A stretch of DNA of 64,000 nt, from positions 5,951,013 through 6,015,012 of the forward strand of contig NC_063049.1 of NCBI RefSeq assembly GCF_018812025.1, in the 5' to 3' direction. Of the stretch, positions 34,403-46,700 are shown in pieces. The first letter of the stretch is position 1. Each line of letters opens with the position of its first letter. The notes below the pieces were generated by a model. The model was not told where the DNA came from. It did not search any database and saw only the letters and a list, made by a program, of their open reading frames with translations. The stretch comes from Megalobrama amblycephala. Lineage: Eukaryota > Chordata > Actinopteri > Cypriniformes > Xenocyprididae. A program made the position numbers and the translations under genes.

Positions 34403-34560
34403 CAGGGAGGGTCACAGCCCTGCAGAGTTCAGCTTCAACCTTAATTAAACAAACCTGATCCAGCTTATCAAGTCCTTCAGGCTTATATGAAAACTACAGG
34501 TACTGTATGTGTGTTGGAGCAGGAGCTGTGACCCTCCAGGAGCTGAGTTTGACACCCCTG
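34403..34560. mobile_element. hAT-type MITE of the CAGGGGT family, 5' end altered
   Basis: The right end reads GAGTTTGACACCCCTG, the interior AACCTTAATTAAACAAACC is diagnostic of the family, and the left end starts CAGGGAGGGTCACAGCCC. The two arms pair internally, but no target duplication matches, so the 5' tip is probably rearranged. Confidence 0.65.
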
Positions 34561-35723
34561 GTTTAGAACAACATGGGGATGAGGGAATGATGACAGAATT
34601 TGTATTTTGGGGCAAGCTGTTCCCTATATGTTTCATTTAAATTACAGTACATTTTTAACCAAACAAAGAAAGGTTCATGGGAGTATTTTAATTCTGAGAG
34701 AGGAACAGTCCATGGCAATGGACTAAAATACTGTAAATATTCCTCTGCACTCACACACAAGTAAACATGCTCTTTTGAATAAACTTACATTTTGAACATG
34801 AAGGTAGGTTAGATGTTGAGGGTCTCTTTTTCATGTGCACCTCTAAAAACTTAAATCTCCTCAGAAATCATTCCTGCCTTGGAGTCAGATGTCCTCCATA
34901 CCAGAGGAAGAGGATTTCAGGTATTTGTTGTACTGTGTCCTTGTATTGTCCATTTTTGTCTTTACCTCAGCCTCTGTGAAAGACAAACAATATATTTTAA
35001 ATAGTAAATAACTAATTATCTAAATAGCTGGCTAATCGTTAACTTGTCAACATCAGCAGGATGTTCATATAAAATCTGATGACAGGGATGGCATGTGTGG
35101 AGCAAGTTCAGAGCAAGCAAGAAACAAAGTTGTAAAGACAGTTTGCGGTTTTATATTCAGATTTCCTTTGGCTATAAATTTGCAGTGTGCTGTCGATTTG
35201 TAAATTCAGGTGACATGGTCCTCCGGTCTGAAATTGGCGTTTTTTCATAGTGGCTCTAAATTTTATAAAGCGTATAGCTCCAAAAGTTGGACACTTTGAA
35301 GACTGAAACCAGTGTAATCTTGACCTGCTTGATTTGTGAATTTTTTCACAGCAAACACTTGTCCATAAACCCCTTGGAAAGTCTGGCAAAATGGGCATGT
35401 TTAATGTCTATTTCCAATAAATATGCAGACCGCGTAAATAAAAATAAAAAATCCCTTGTTTTAGATTAAACCTGAAGTTAAAACTTTCACAATCACATTT
35501 TTCTCACTACTTTGTCCTCTTTTTCTTGTGTAATAATAACAAAGAGGCTGTGCCAATGAATAATGATTCAAGCCATTAGATAAATCAGCTTAATAGTTTA
35601 AAGATGATCATCTAGTTGGGTCATACTAGGCTCAAAAAGACTTCACTATTCTCATTTCTGAAAACTTTTACTGTACAGTTTTGTTCAGTTAACACTTCCC
35701 TGAGTTCTTAACTGTTATCATTT
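34561..35723. other. No gene seen
   Basis: Unassigned sequence. A stretch near 35140-35460 has repeat-like character, but no ends were found. Confidence 0.35.
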
Positions 35724-35909
35724 CGTTATGTCCCGTGTTAATGTTCACAGACTGCAATACTGGGCCAGTCCACCAGAGGCTGTGAGACTCAATGTTCTGT
35801 TGTTGAGAAGGACTGAGAAAAAGAAGAATAAAGAAGTGTTGATAATGTTGTGAAACTAGTCATCGTCTCTCCTTTTAATTTATTTCATTATTTTCATTAC
35901 AAAATCTGG

Positions 35910-36055
35910 CGATGATGTCTGCATCCATACCCATGCCTGCATTTTTTCTTACGATGGCGGGAGAGCCCACTATTCTGTTTTCTACATGGAAGGAGATTTT
36001 CCAAAACTATGCTTGTCATCGAAGTGAGGACAAAGTCCAGTTTCAAACGAGGTAA
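35910..36055 (+). pseudogene. Gypsy gag remnant
   Basis: Right after the 5' LTR the reading GEPTILFSTWKEIFQNYACH appears, which resembles the N-terminal gag segment of fish Gypsy elements (a Pro/Gly-rich lead, then a FxxWxxxFxNY pattern). It degrades within 50 codons. Confidence 0.5.
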
Positions 36056-36649
36056 ACAAAAAAGTGAAAAAATGTCAGTACAAAATGGAAAGCCACAGAC
36101 TTCAAATAAAAGACTCTGGATCAAATACTCAATTGGACAACGCACACACTTGTCCTGCTGTATGTAAATATGCAGTTGTCAAAGAAGTGACAGAAGTTAT
36201 GGTACTTGTAAATCAGTCTTCTGACAAATTTTGCTGCCAAGTAGAGTATGAAGCACCACAAAGAAATAAAATACCAGTTGAACAGGTACCACTGTCTCTG
36301 TTGATACAAGATCAAGTGTGTCCATCCTGCCAGAGACACTGTTCATGAAACATTTTGCAAACTGTGAACTGAAGGAACCTCAAGTGAGGTTAGTCACTAA
36401 CTCACGTGAACACTTGATGTTCGAGAGGAGCACTTTCAAATAATCTATTCAATCATTACGTCATTCCAACCATTCTACCCATCAGAATAAGTGGAGGACA
36501 TCATAAATACGCAGTCGGCTCACCTATGTTCTTCGACAGTTTTTCAGCATCCCTCCACCACCCCATCTCCTCACACTCACCTGGTTATCTACCAAATACG
36601 CATTCAACTAAATTCTGGAGTACAGACCAGGTAACTCATATTTTGTTGC

Positions 36650-37335
36650 TGATTATTTATCACGCTTACCACTACCTGATTCAGATGCAGGCCAGGGAGA
36701 GGAACTGGGCCTTGTCGCGGAGATTTCGAAGGACCATTGAAGAGCCATTCCTATGAAGGAATTTCTTGAGTCATGCAAAACTTGTCCAAGCTTGTCAAGT
36801 TGTCAAAGCTGCATGCCAAAATCACATAATGCTGGCCTAAAACAGAGCAACAAATGGATCCAACAATCATGGCATACTTTCAGGTCAGGCATGAACTAGC
36901 TGTGGATGATAAGTATATCATGAGAGGACAGAGACTGGTTGTCCCTGTTGCTTTGCACTCTAAATTCATTCACTTAGCACACTAAGGACACCAGGGAGTA
37001 GTATGAACTAAGCAACAGCTAAGAGAATTGTACTGGTGGCCTCTAATGGACTATGATGTGCATTCAATTATTGCTTCTTGTTTCACGTGTCAGTCCTGTG
37101 ACAAAACTGCCCAGATGTGCCTAGCCCCATTACAGCCATTTCAGAAAGTTTCAATAGACATTGCAGGACCTTTTGTGGGAGCCACACATGACTTTGCTAT
37201 CACGATGGTGGATTATTATAGCAAGTGGCCGGAGGTTGCATTTACCTCAAATGTTAAAGTTTCTTCCAAAATTACAGAGCTTCCTCACACGCAACCACAG
37301 GGGCATCTGTTTTTGAACAGTTTGAAATGTTAAGA
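36650..37335 (+). pseudogene. Gypsy RNase H end and integrase remnant
   Basis: The segment starts with the RNase H C-terminal YLSRLPLPDS. It continues through the integrase zinc-binding HHCC region with stops (HSKFIHLAH, then SCFTCQSC near 37075-37100). The integrase core start VSIDIAGPF and VDYYSKWPEV then follows near 37150-37230 before the frame is lost. A later piece near 37510-37640 resembles the C-terminal end of the polyprotein. Confidence 0.75.
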
Positions 37336-37906
37336 GGGAGGAAGATGTGCAAAAAGTTAAAAACTCTGTCAGCCACAACACATCAGGGAGAGGAAGTGGC
37401 AATGGGCATACGTGACAGTGTGCAGCAAATTCAACAAAAAATGAAGAAATGTTGAGCTAAACCACCACCCTTAAGAAAGAAAGAAAACCAGTGCATCTAC
37501 TCTACCAAAGGCTGGAAGTAAGTTCACTGTTCCTTTGTCAGTTGATAAGAAACTGGGACCAATCACTTATGTCTTGAGCGATGGAAAGAAATTGAATAGA
37601 GCTCACTTGTCTCTGGCTCCAGAAAACACTCAAACTGCATTAGAGAATGCTCAGTTAGGAGTACACGGGCTAGACATCCTCCTGTGTGGTTAAAAGACTA
37701 TGTAGCAGAATAAGGGGAAAAGAAAAGTAGAGAGGATAAGGAAACACTAGTGTAATGATAGAGAAAGTAATTGAAAACATTTGTTGAATGTGTTCGTGTG
37801 TTTAATTTGATATGTTAGACACCAGAAGTACATTTATAGTTTAAATAATCCCCTTATTAAGAGGTTATTTTCTAAAGAAAGAGGGGAATGTTATGTCCTG
37901 TGTTAA

Positions 37907-38531
37907 AGGTGCCCTCGAATGAAAAATTGAATTTATCTTGGCATAGTTAAATAACAAGAGTTCAGTACATGGAAATGACATACAGTGAGTCTCAAACACC
38001 ATTGTTTCCTCCTTTTTATATAAATCTCATTTGTTTAAAAGACCTCCGAAGAACAGGCGAATCTCAACATAACACCGACTGTTACGTAACAGTCGGGGTG
38101 TACGCCCCCAATATTTGCATATGCCAGCCCACGTTTCCAACATTATAAAAGGCATTAGACAAGGGCAGCCAGTATTAACGTCTGGATCTGTGCACAGCTG
38201 AATCATCAGACTAGGTAAGCAAGCAAGAACAATAGCGAAAAATGGCAGATGGAGCAATAATAACTGACATGATCCATGATAACATGATATTTTTTGTGAT
38301 TTTTGTTAAGGCACTGTTCAAGGCAAGCACAAGCTCTGTGGGCGTGGACCACGGGATTTAAAGGGGCCGCAGCATAAAATTGGCGCGTTTATAATGATTC
38401 CCCAAAATAGGCAGTTAAAAAAATTTATTAAAAAAAATCTATGGGGTATTTTGATCTGAAACTTCACAGACACATTCAGGGGACACCTTAGACTTATATT
38501 ACATCTTTTAAAAACATAATCTAGGGCACCT
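37907..38531. mobile_element. TTAA-flanked MITE inside the Gypsy 3' LTR (AGGTGCCCT ends)
   Basis: The ends AGGTGCCCTCGAAT and ATCTAGGGCACCT are inverted repeats, with TTAA at 37903-37906 and 38532-38535. Comparison with the intact 5' LTR shows that it interrupts GTGTTAATGTTCA. A related right end occurs at 44566-44653. Confidence 0.85.
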
Positions 38532-38640
38532 TTAATGTTCAAAGACTGCAATACTGGGCCAGACCACTAGAGGCTGCGAGAGTCAATGTCCTGTTGTTGA
38601 GAAGGACTGAGAAAAAGAAGAAGAAAGAAGTGTTGATGTT

Positions 38641-39262
38641 AGCCTTGTCCAAATACCCACATTTGCGGTCTTTGTACTTGACCACTTGTCTACTTGCATG
38701 ACGTATTTCCTGTATTTGGCTCAAGTGTTCAAGTGGGCGTGAAGACCGCAAGTGTGTGTAGAACTTTTGATTACCCGATGGGACACACTTATAGTGCAAA
38801 CGTTTACAGCTTTTTTCAAATTTATTATTTTCATTACTCTGCATTTTAAAATACAGTTCTAAATGTCTGTTCAGTGGTCGCTAACTAACAGAAGAGGCTA
38901 TTTTAAACTTGTGGTGGTTCTTTAAGTGATAAAAAGCAGTTGCAAATGTTGTACAAAGTACACACAGCCTACCCATCTTTGCATCAATAAAATGTGCAAC
39001 ACTTTATATTTTACTACCAAATTATATGTAATATGTAATTAATTTAACTAGTCAACTAGGCATGTGAGGTCCCAAACATAATGCATGATGGGATACGCTT
39101 CGCCTCCTAAGCGGTATTCAAGATAGTGTGGGTTTAGCATGCATTAAGGGCACTGCACTTGGGCATTTTTAAGACATGGGACAGTCGTGCGCACTTACTT
39201 CCTGTCGCGTGCACAAGCTCTCAAGTGGCCAAGACCGCAAGTGTGGGTATTTGGACAAGGCA
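38641..39262. mobile_element. TIR element in the Gypsy 3' LTR (GCCTTGTCCAAATACCCAC ends)
   Basis: Inverted ends of about 28 bases (CCTTGTCCAAATACCCACA and TGTGGGTATTTGGACAAGG) bound a roughly 620-bp insertion. ATGTT occurs on both sides. The 5' LTR lacks it, which proves that it is an insertion. Superfamily not assigned. Confidence 0.8.
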
Positions 39263-41933
39263 AATGTTGTGAAACTAGTCATCTCTCTCCTTTCTCCTTT
39301 TAATTTCTTTATTACGAGTCCCAAACATTAGATTTGTGAAAGGTTTCACAGTACAGTTTTAGTTAGTTAACCCTTTTTCTGAGTACAATGTAAAAATGAA
39401 TAATCACAGAATAAGGTCTTTCGTTCCTGTCAAAGACACTTGCCTCTTCGTCATGGCAGCGGTTCATGGCCAGGTCAGATACTCTTATAGAAGTAAGAGT
39501 TTGTTTAAAAATCATACCACACTGCTCAGACATTCATGTTCAGTTGGATGAAAACTATCACCGATCAACACCAACAGATGCCAATGTCCCCATTCTGGTC
39601 AATACCCCATCAATACTGATCCGACAAAACCCAACGAACATGTCTGTTGTTGTTGGTCAGGGTCTGTTGGTGTAGTGTGAATTGGCCTAAAGAGTTTAAA
39701 GACAAATCACATAAAACAGTGAAGTTGCTTCAGAAATTCTGTCCTGTCTTGACCTCAAGTCGGGTGACGTGTGTGAGCTCCACTGACACAGTTCCAGCTT
39801 ATCTTGGTTGTCAATTTACGAAATTTGCATGAAGTCAAACTTTCCTCAACTAATGGACGCACCTCAAAGTCACTATACGGGCATTATACGGTTTAATTAG
39901 TTTTAAATACTAAACAGCGGCCTTCAGTTACAGATTAGACTTAATAATATTGTGAAAGATGACATAACTTTGTCTAATTTCACATGACTTGTACTTTCTT
40001 GGAACTATTTTGTTATTTAGTTTTTATATGAGTATTGTTCTCGGCACAGTCGCCTCTGACTGCTCATTGTGGCGCAAAGAGATTAAAGCGATTCTAGTGA
40101 TTTAATTCCTTGTTCATCCGGGCCCAATGGCATTGTGTATCATTGATACAGGCATTTCTGTAAAGCTGATTTAAAGTAATCTGTGTGAATAGTGCTATAT
40201 TGTGAAAAAAAATATAGAAAATATACAGTTTTCTAAAAAATAATAAATACATGGTATTAATTTTTTATTATGACATTAAAGACCTGCAGCAACATTCTTC
40301 TTAGAGAGAGGTTCAACTCAACAAATTAAAGCTAAATTACTCATAATTTGCAGTAGAGTATAGTGCACACGTGATCCTCAGCACAGTATGAAATGATTGG
40401 ATGTGTGAGGTCACTTTTCACCACTAGAGGTCGAAGTTTATCCACACCTACAATCGATGCATCCCTTTAGTGTGAAACAGGTGAACTGTGAATGTGAATG
40501 ACTCTCATAAAACTGCATTTTAAACCCAAAAGAAAGCATTTTAACACAAAAATAAAAGTGGGAAGTGGAAAATGCAGTTAACACTCAAAAGTGTTTGTGG
40601 GCATGATGTGTGAAAGGCATTGTTTCCTTTTACAACATATGAGTGCATGTGGAAATTGGAACTTTTTTGGGGGGGTTGTGGGTGAAGGTGATACAACATC
40701 TATAACATATAAAATTTGACTTTTAAATATTTTATTCTGCAAAAAATATCTTTGGAGATTCATTTGTCTCCTTGGGAAAATATAAGTACGCCCCTACATT
40801 TAGTACCTGTTATTGGCCTCTTCATTAGAAATAGCTTCTTACTGAGTTTCTTATAATTGTCTTATTTATTTTATTATTAATTATATTTGAAATTGTCTAT
40901 AAGTGTGGACTGTTTAATTCATCTTTATAATACAGTATTACGGTTTTAACTGTATATGTGATATAATTAAATACTATATTGGTAAAATTATAAATTTGCA
41001 GTGTAGAGAGAGGAGGAGAAAGTATTTTATGTAAAAAAAAAAAAAATGGCAGTCCTAATTATGTTCAATACCTATTAGAAATTCACCTTGATTCTCAAAT
41101 TCCTCACAAAAAGACCAAACACATGTATAATACACCTTTTCTCCATTCAATACAGAGTTACCGTATAACAGTTTTAGTAGATCTTCTTAAACCAAATGAC
41201 TTTTGGTGGTTTCTGCCATGCACTGCATTTGCAGATAAAGCATTTCCTCTGTCCCTTCATCGTGAGATCAGTCTAACATACTTAAGCAAAAAAACCACAA
41301 CCACCACATTGTGATTGTTTAACAGATCTGCTCAGAGCATCTTGACTTCCCGTCTACCATGGACATGTCTAAATAGATATTGTGTGACTCAGTAACCACA
41401 GTGCTCTTGCTAGTGAACTTCATGTTCAGAAACTGTAAAGAGAGAAATGGAGAGTAAAAGCCATTGATTTAAATTGTAAATATAGCCTCATCAATATGGT
41501 AACAATGAATAAATGTGTTTACAATGCACAATTCCAATGTGAACACTATAATATTGTGCAATTACAACCACAAATTATGCAATTACAACTGGAAAATATG
41601 CTGTAGGTCTGTTCATATCACATATTTTGATGTTTACATCAAAGGCTGTGTATCTGAATCTGAAAGGCTGCACAAATTCATATTTTACTCTGCTGAAACT
41701 AGCAAGGACAGGCTGCACGACATTTTCATCCTAAAATACTGTGACACCCTAAAGTGTGAAGGCTACACATTTTGGGTATTGTGATTTTGGAAGAAAATGT
41801 TTACTCTTTTTCATTTTGCTTATATTATGTTAAATATAACAGGAAGCTGAAAACTGTCAAGTGTAAATAATTGTCTATTGCTGAGGGAGATCAGGACTCT
41901 TTTGAGGCAGTGTGCGCCGGCGCCATCGCTGTT

Positions 41934-41997
41934 GCTGGGGATTATGTGCGACACACACACGTTTGCTTCTGTCTCCTCAATTTTTCCTGTTTTAACA
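41934..41997. repeat. Direct repeat, copy 1
   Basis: This reads GCTGGGGATTATGTGCGACA and on to CTCAATTTTTCCTGTTTTAA. It matches copy 2 at 42666-42723 apart from a few substitutions and a short CA expansion. Confidence 0.7.
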
Positions 41998-42665
41998 GGT
42001 ATGACTTTCACAACAACAAAACAATATGCACATTAGTCATTTACTTCCTATGTGTATGTTCATGTTGCAAAGATATGCATAGTTGTTCCGATTTGTGAAG
42101 ATATTGAAAATGCATGGATCGTCCGCCATTTTGTGGAGGCTGTGAAATGCATTTAATTTGATTCATACAGGCTCCAGTTACCAGCTAGGTCATTATGTTC
42201 TTTATTTGGTTATTCATATTATATTTGTGTTTGGTTAATTAGAGTTCATTTGTGTCATAGCCTAAATATCAATGCAATTCTCCAGACAATCTTTCAAACA
42301 CATTCTAGTGCAAATGAATGTAATGCAGTTCTATTTCCTGCTAAATTAATGTTAATGTGTCATGATTGCACTGATTATAAAATCAGTAAATAGAAGGTAA
42401 AATTGTATGGTTTACATATATTTCTCAGGTTCTTAGGCCTTGATTTTATATAAATTGTCTGAGTAGATTTAAAGAAGTGAAAAAACTCAAATGTATGTTT
42501 TTCTTTTGTGCGGAAAAAAGGAAAAAATGTAAAGGTGAAATGTGCATTGTTTTGATAATATAGAGAAAGAAAATGACATTGTGCATTAATAAGAAAAAAA
42601 TATATATACTTTATTGATAAAGCTTCATTGGATTACAATGTGAAAAAGTCATTGAATAAACAAAG

Positions 42666-42723
42666 GCTGGGGATTATGTGCTACACGTTTGCTCCTGTCC
42701 CCTCAATTTTTCCTGTTTTAACA
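42666..42723. repeat. Direct repeat, copy 2
   Basis: Same orientation as copy 1, 730 bases away. The flanks do not match, so the repeated unit is only about 60 bases long. Confidence 0.7.
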
Positions 42724-43288
42724 CGGACTTTCTAATCTGCCAACACGGCCTTCTGCACGGGGCCTGTAACAATACTATGAACAAAACTAAAGAAGGTCAA
42801 ATACAATATAACCTAGACTTCAAAAGATATGTGTGCAAAAGAGATTAAACATGGTTTGTGCTGACAACAATGAACTGAAAGCTGTTAAGAGAATGGATCT
42901 AAAATCTAAACTCGAGACATTTAGAAATCAAACACTCGAACTGAGACAAGCCTGTCAAGTCCATCATGGCTATATAAACAAATTATCATCAATAAATTAT
43001 TTTTTATAAGAATACATTTCGATACATTCTTATTTACTTTAGCATGATTTTTATTCAGTAGTAGCTACGGGTCTGAACAACTGGTTTAATATCATGTAGG
43101 CTATGTATTGCACGTATAAAATTTTGCCTATTGAATTATTGTAATATTAAATATATAATACAAATGAGACAGTCTGGTTATTATCCTAAAGTAAATAACC
43201 TTTGTAGCTGAGTTAAAATAGATAACCCTCAGTAACAATACTTTGTATGTCACAGGCCCGTATGATTAATACTGTAACTGTCGTAGAT

Positions 43289-43483
43289 ATGGAAGCTTGT
43301 TTCTGCCATGGAATAAAAAAAATAAGGTAATTGTGACTTTTTATCTCACAATTCTGACTCTTTTTCTTGCAATTGTGAATTATAAAGCCAAAACTGCATG
43401 AGAAAAAGTCAGAATTGTGAGATAAAAAGTCACAATTACCTTTTTTATTTTTTTTATTCAGTGGCAGAAACGGAAGCTTCCAT
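43289..43483. mobile_element. Palindromic MITE (ATGGAAGCTT ends) overlapping the CD101-like 3' end
   Basis: Two arms of about 85 bases pair closely. Shared blocks include GGAAGCTT, TTTCTGCCA, GAATAAAAAA, AATTGTGACTTTTTATCTCA and CAATTCTGACT; the loop is only about 30 bases. It has no coding capacity of its own. The right arm contains the final codons, stop and poly(A) signals of the CD101-like gene. Confidence 0.88.
43444..43458 (-). terminator. Two AATAAA poly(A) signals at the CD101-like stop codon
   Basis: Minus-strand AATAAA at 43458-43453 overlaps the TAA stop, and another lies at 43449-43444. Both lie in the MITE. They are the nearest canonical signals, but such a short 3' UTR would be unusual. 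Confidence 0.4.
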
Positions 43484-43707
43484 AGGAAGACAGGTTAGGA
43501 AATGATCCTCTGCAGCAGGAGTCACCTCCGGCACAGGGGTGAGAGGGTTGTTTTCAGCCCACAGACAGGCTTTCTTTTTCTTCAGATCAGAATTCCTCTT
43601 GTGCTCCCTTCTCAACAAAAATATTATGACCAATACCAGAAAACAAATCAGAGGAATAGTGATTCCCAGTGTTGCTCCTAACGGGTCTGACGATTTTTCA
43701 GGATCAC
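43454..43707 (-). CDS. CD101-like exon 11: transmembrane segment and tail
   Basis: The acceptor TTTTCTCAG is followed by a GDPEKSSDP stalk. The helix LGATLGITIPLICFLVLVII comes next, then the stop-transfer LLRREHKRNSDLKKKK and an acidic/Pro-rich tail. The last nine codons (MEASVSATE) and the TAA lie in the MITE. A cryptic donor, GGAG|GTGACT, about 60 bases earlier could skip this tail. Confidence 0.82.
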
Positions 43708-46700
43708 CTGAGAAAACAAATCAAATGTTAGATTGTTGTTTTGGATATACATTAGATTTATGGTTTTTTTAATAGGGTTAGGGTTGTCATGATGTTTTTC
43801 TTGCAGCTCCAGAGTTCAAATTTTGGTTCAAAATATGTGTGTGCCCATAATGTGTGTACTTCCGGGGGATCTGATTTGATGAATAGGAATGCTAACGAAT
43901 AGCTTTATAGAATTGAATAGAATAGAATAGAATAGAATAGAATAGAATAGAATAGAATAGTGACTAAAGTCTAGTGGAAATGATCAAAATGGCTAAAATT
44001 GCTTACAGTAGGGGTTCCCAAACTTTTTTTTTTTTCAGCCAAACCCCTTAGATGTAAAATATTTACACATAGTAAATGTACATTTATTTGTACTTTAGTT
44101 AAAATTTCAATAATCAAATGACACATTCACAGTTCTGTAATGACAGTTAATGGTCATTTGACATGCAGGTAAACTGAATATTTAAAGTCTTTTATTTTTG
44201 TTTTATTTTAATGTTATGTATGTCTGGCAGAATGACTTGGTCAAAATAATTGCATTGCAATTATTTTGTGAAATATTACAATTTGAACTGCGATATGACA
44301 TTTTATCTCATATGCCATGGCGGATTCACTGTATACATGGTGGAATTTGCGAGCGGAAAGACTGAATGCTTCTCCAGAGAGAAAATGGATCTGCTCATGC
44401 ATGAGGTTAAAGGGTTGTAATTCTTTTATTTTTAATAATTGTCATGTTTGTGAGCTGCAAAATAGCAACACGCCAACAATGCACCTGAACACACCTCGTT
44501 TTCAGGTCAGCACACCCATGGGCAAACAGATGGGCGCGAATGCATTTGCTATTTAAACAATCTATGGGCTATTTTGAGCTGAAACTTCACAGACACATTC
44601 TGGGGACACCTTAGACTTATATTACATCTTGTGAAATGGTGTTCTAGGGCACCTTTAAATTGCAGCCTTTGATTTCTTAATCACACTATAGCTATATCCC
44701 AATTCCAGCTGTAATATGATTAATCGTGCTGCGCCATTTATTTATTTTAATTTTACATTCAATTTAAATATTACCTTTCCATCAACCCACAAACTATCAA
44801 AAGTTCCCTTGCAAACTCCCATTTGGGAAACCCAAAGCATCTTTAAAGTACCTTTTGTATAAAAACATGTTAGTTTATATATAGTTACCTTCAGTGTGAA
44901 CATGGACAGAGAGCTCTCCAGATTTATCCGAAGCAAATTTCCTCCAGTTGTCAGCAGTTGGAAGCCACTCCTCTACCTGACAGTAGTATTGCCCCACATC
45001 AGTGGGGTTGATCTGTGGCACAGTCAGTTTGTAGTGTGTGGCAAGTGGTCGTCCAAACACCACATATTTATCATTAATTGCGCTGTGTAGGGTACCGTCA
45101 CGCTTGGCAGTGAATATAGCGACTGGTCCTTCCTCCTGAACCTTGAACCAGGTGACCTCAAAGGCAGAATTATCACTGGACTGTGAGTCAATGACACAGT
45201 CAACGGTGAACCCAGCCTGATGATTGGTAATGTTGAGCATTTTATTCTCCTTCTTAACACTCAGTTTACTTTCTGTTTAAATGAAACACAACATCACAGA
45301 TCAAAAAAGAATCAAACTGAAAACACACCTTTAAAGAAGGTCAAGTGTTGTAAGTTATTAAGTTATTCATATTTTGTAAGTTGTTAATAAGACTGTACTA
45401 ATAGAGGAAAATTGAATAAGATGTAAATGGATGTATTACCAATACTGCGAACATTGACGACAGTTAATCCTGATTTGGCTTGTGTCGTTGGTTTCCACTT
45501 GCCCTCACAATCGAGCTGGTACTGATCAACTCTGCACTGGTAGCTTCCACTATCATCTGCATCTGAGTTTAACACAACCAGATTGAAAATACTTGAAGTA
45601 GGTCTAGAGAAGCGTAACCTGTCCTTGTTCTCTGTAAGGTACTGTAGATGACCATTATAAGAGTACAACAATAAAGATGTCCCGCTAGAAGTTTTCAGGC
45701 TATTAAACACCCATCTGAGAGTGTAGTGACGTGTAGGATCCTCTTTTTCTACATTCAAGGAGCATTCAAGTTCAAACTGCTCTCCTTCTTTGATGTCAAG
45801 AGACTTGTCAGTCCTGTCCACGGAAAAGGTGTCCTGTTCTAGGCTTTCCTCAGTGTACACATGGACGGATAGCTCTCCAGACTTGTCTTCACCTATCCTT
45901 CTCCACTTGTTTGCAGCTGTCTGAATCCATTCAGCAACCTGACAATAGTAAAGGCCAGTATCAGTGGGGTTGATGTTTGGCACAGTCAGCTTGTAGTGCA
46001 TGGCACTTGGGCGTCTAAACACCAGATCTTTATCCCCAATTGCACTATGTAAGGTTCCGTCACGACTGGCATTGAAGATGATAATCGGTAGTTCGTTTCT
46101 CTGACCCTTGGACCAAGTCACCTCAAACACAGACTTGTCACTGGACCGCGAGTCAATAACACAGTCAATGGTGACCCCCTCTTGCAGATTGGTGATGTTG
46201 AGGCTTTGGTCCTCCTTGTGCACGCGCAGTTTGTTCTCTGATTTAATACAAAATAATCGGCATAAATGATCTTCTAAATCAATTTTATGATTTCTTAACT
46301 CTAAATTGAAACATAGAGTACTCACCTATTAGCTGAACACTAACATTGGTGTAACCTGACTTGTCGCTTGCCTTAGGTGTCCAATGACCTTTACAGTCCA
46401 GCTGGTGCTGATGAACTTGACAGTAGTAGCGCCCCCTGTCTTCCTGGATGGCTCTATGGATAGCCAGGTGAAAAACTCCCACTTCTGGGCTGGAGAAGTG
46501 GAGTCGTCCCTCAAGCTCTGAGTTATAGCTGTTGAACATCAGACGGCCATCATAACTATAGGTCAGAAGTGTCACACTGGAGGACTGATCTCGGTTGAAC
46601 ATCCAGGTAAGGGAGTAGCGAAGTGTAGAATCAGACCCAATACCATCCACTGAACAACTCAACATCAGCTGCTCTCCCTCTTTAACATTCAGCTGACTGT

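Larger units (their letters stand above)
35724..39318 (+). mobile_element. Ty3/Gypsy LTR retrotransposon, heavily decayed
   Basis: A 5' LTR (about 35724-35900) and a 3' LTR (about 37889-39318) share GTTATGTCC, TGCAATACTGGGCCAG, GTTGTTGAGAAGGACTGAG and GTGAAACTAGTCATC. Between them are gag, RNase H and integrase remnants in the correct order on the plus strand. The 3' LTR is split by two later DNA elements. Many stops and deletions mean it encodes no functional protein. Confidence 0.85.
39319..43288. other. Gene-free 4-kb stretch
   Basis: No coding exon recognised on either strand. Present are a CAACA-rich block near 39560-39680, A-runs near 41030, and a direct repeat pair (41934-41997 and 42666-42723). 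The rest is A/T-rich and unassigned. Confidence 0.45.
43708..44888. other. Last CD101-like intron, repeat-filled
   Basis: It holds the AATAG microsatellite, a hAT end near 44009, a truncated long-inverted-repeat copy and a MITE right end, each listed separately. No further exon seen. Confidence 0.5.

Noticed and set aside
36526..36756. Plus-strand frame as an independent gene
   Set aside because: Its neighbouring frame carries the Gypsy RNase H end; this is a shadow in a decayed retrotransposon.
43915..43960. Regular short repeats as a CRISPR-like array
   Set aside because: The units are contiguous AATAG without spacers, an ordinary microsatellite in a vertebrate genome.
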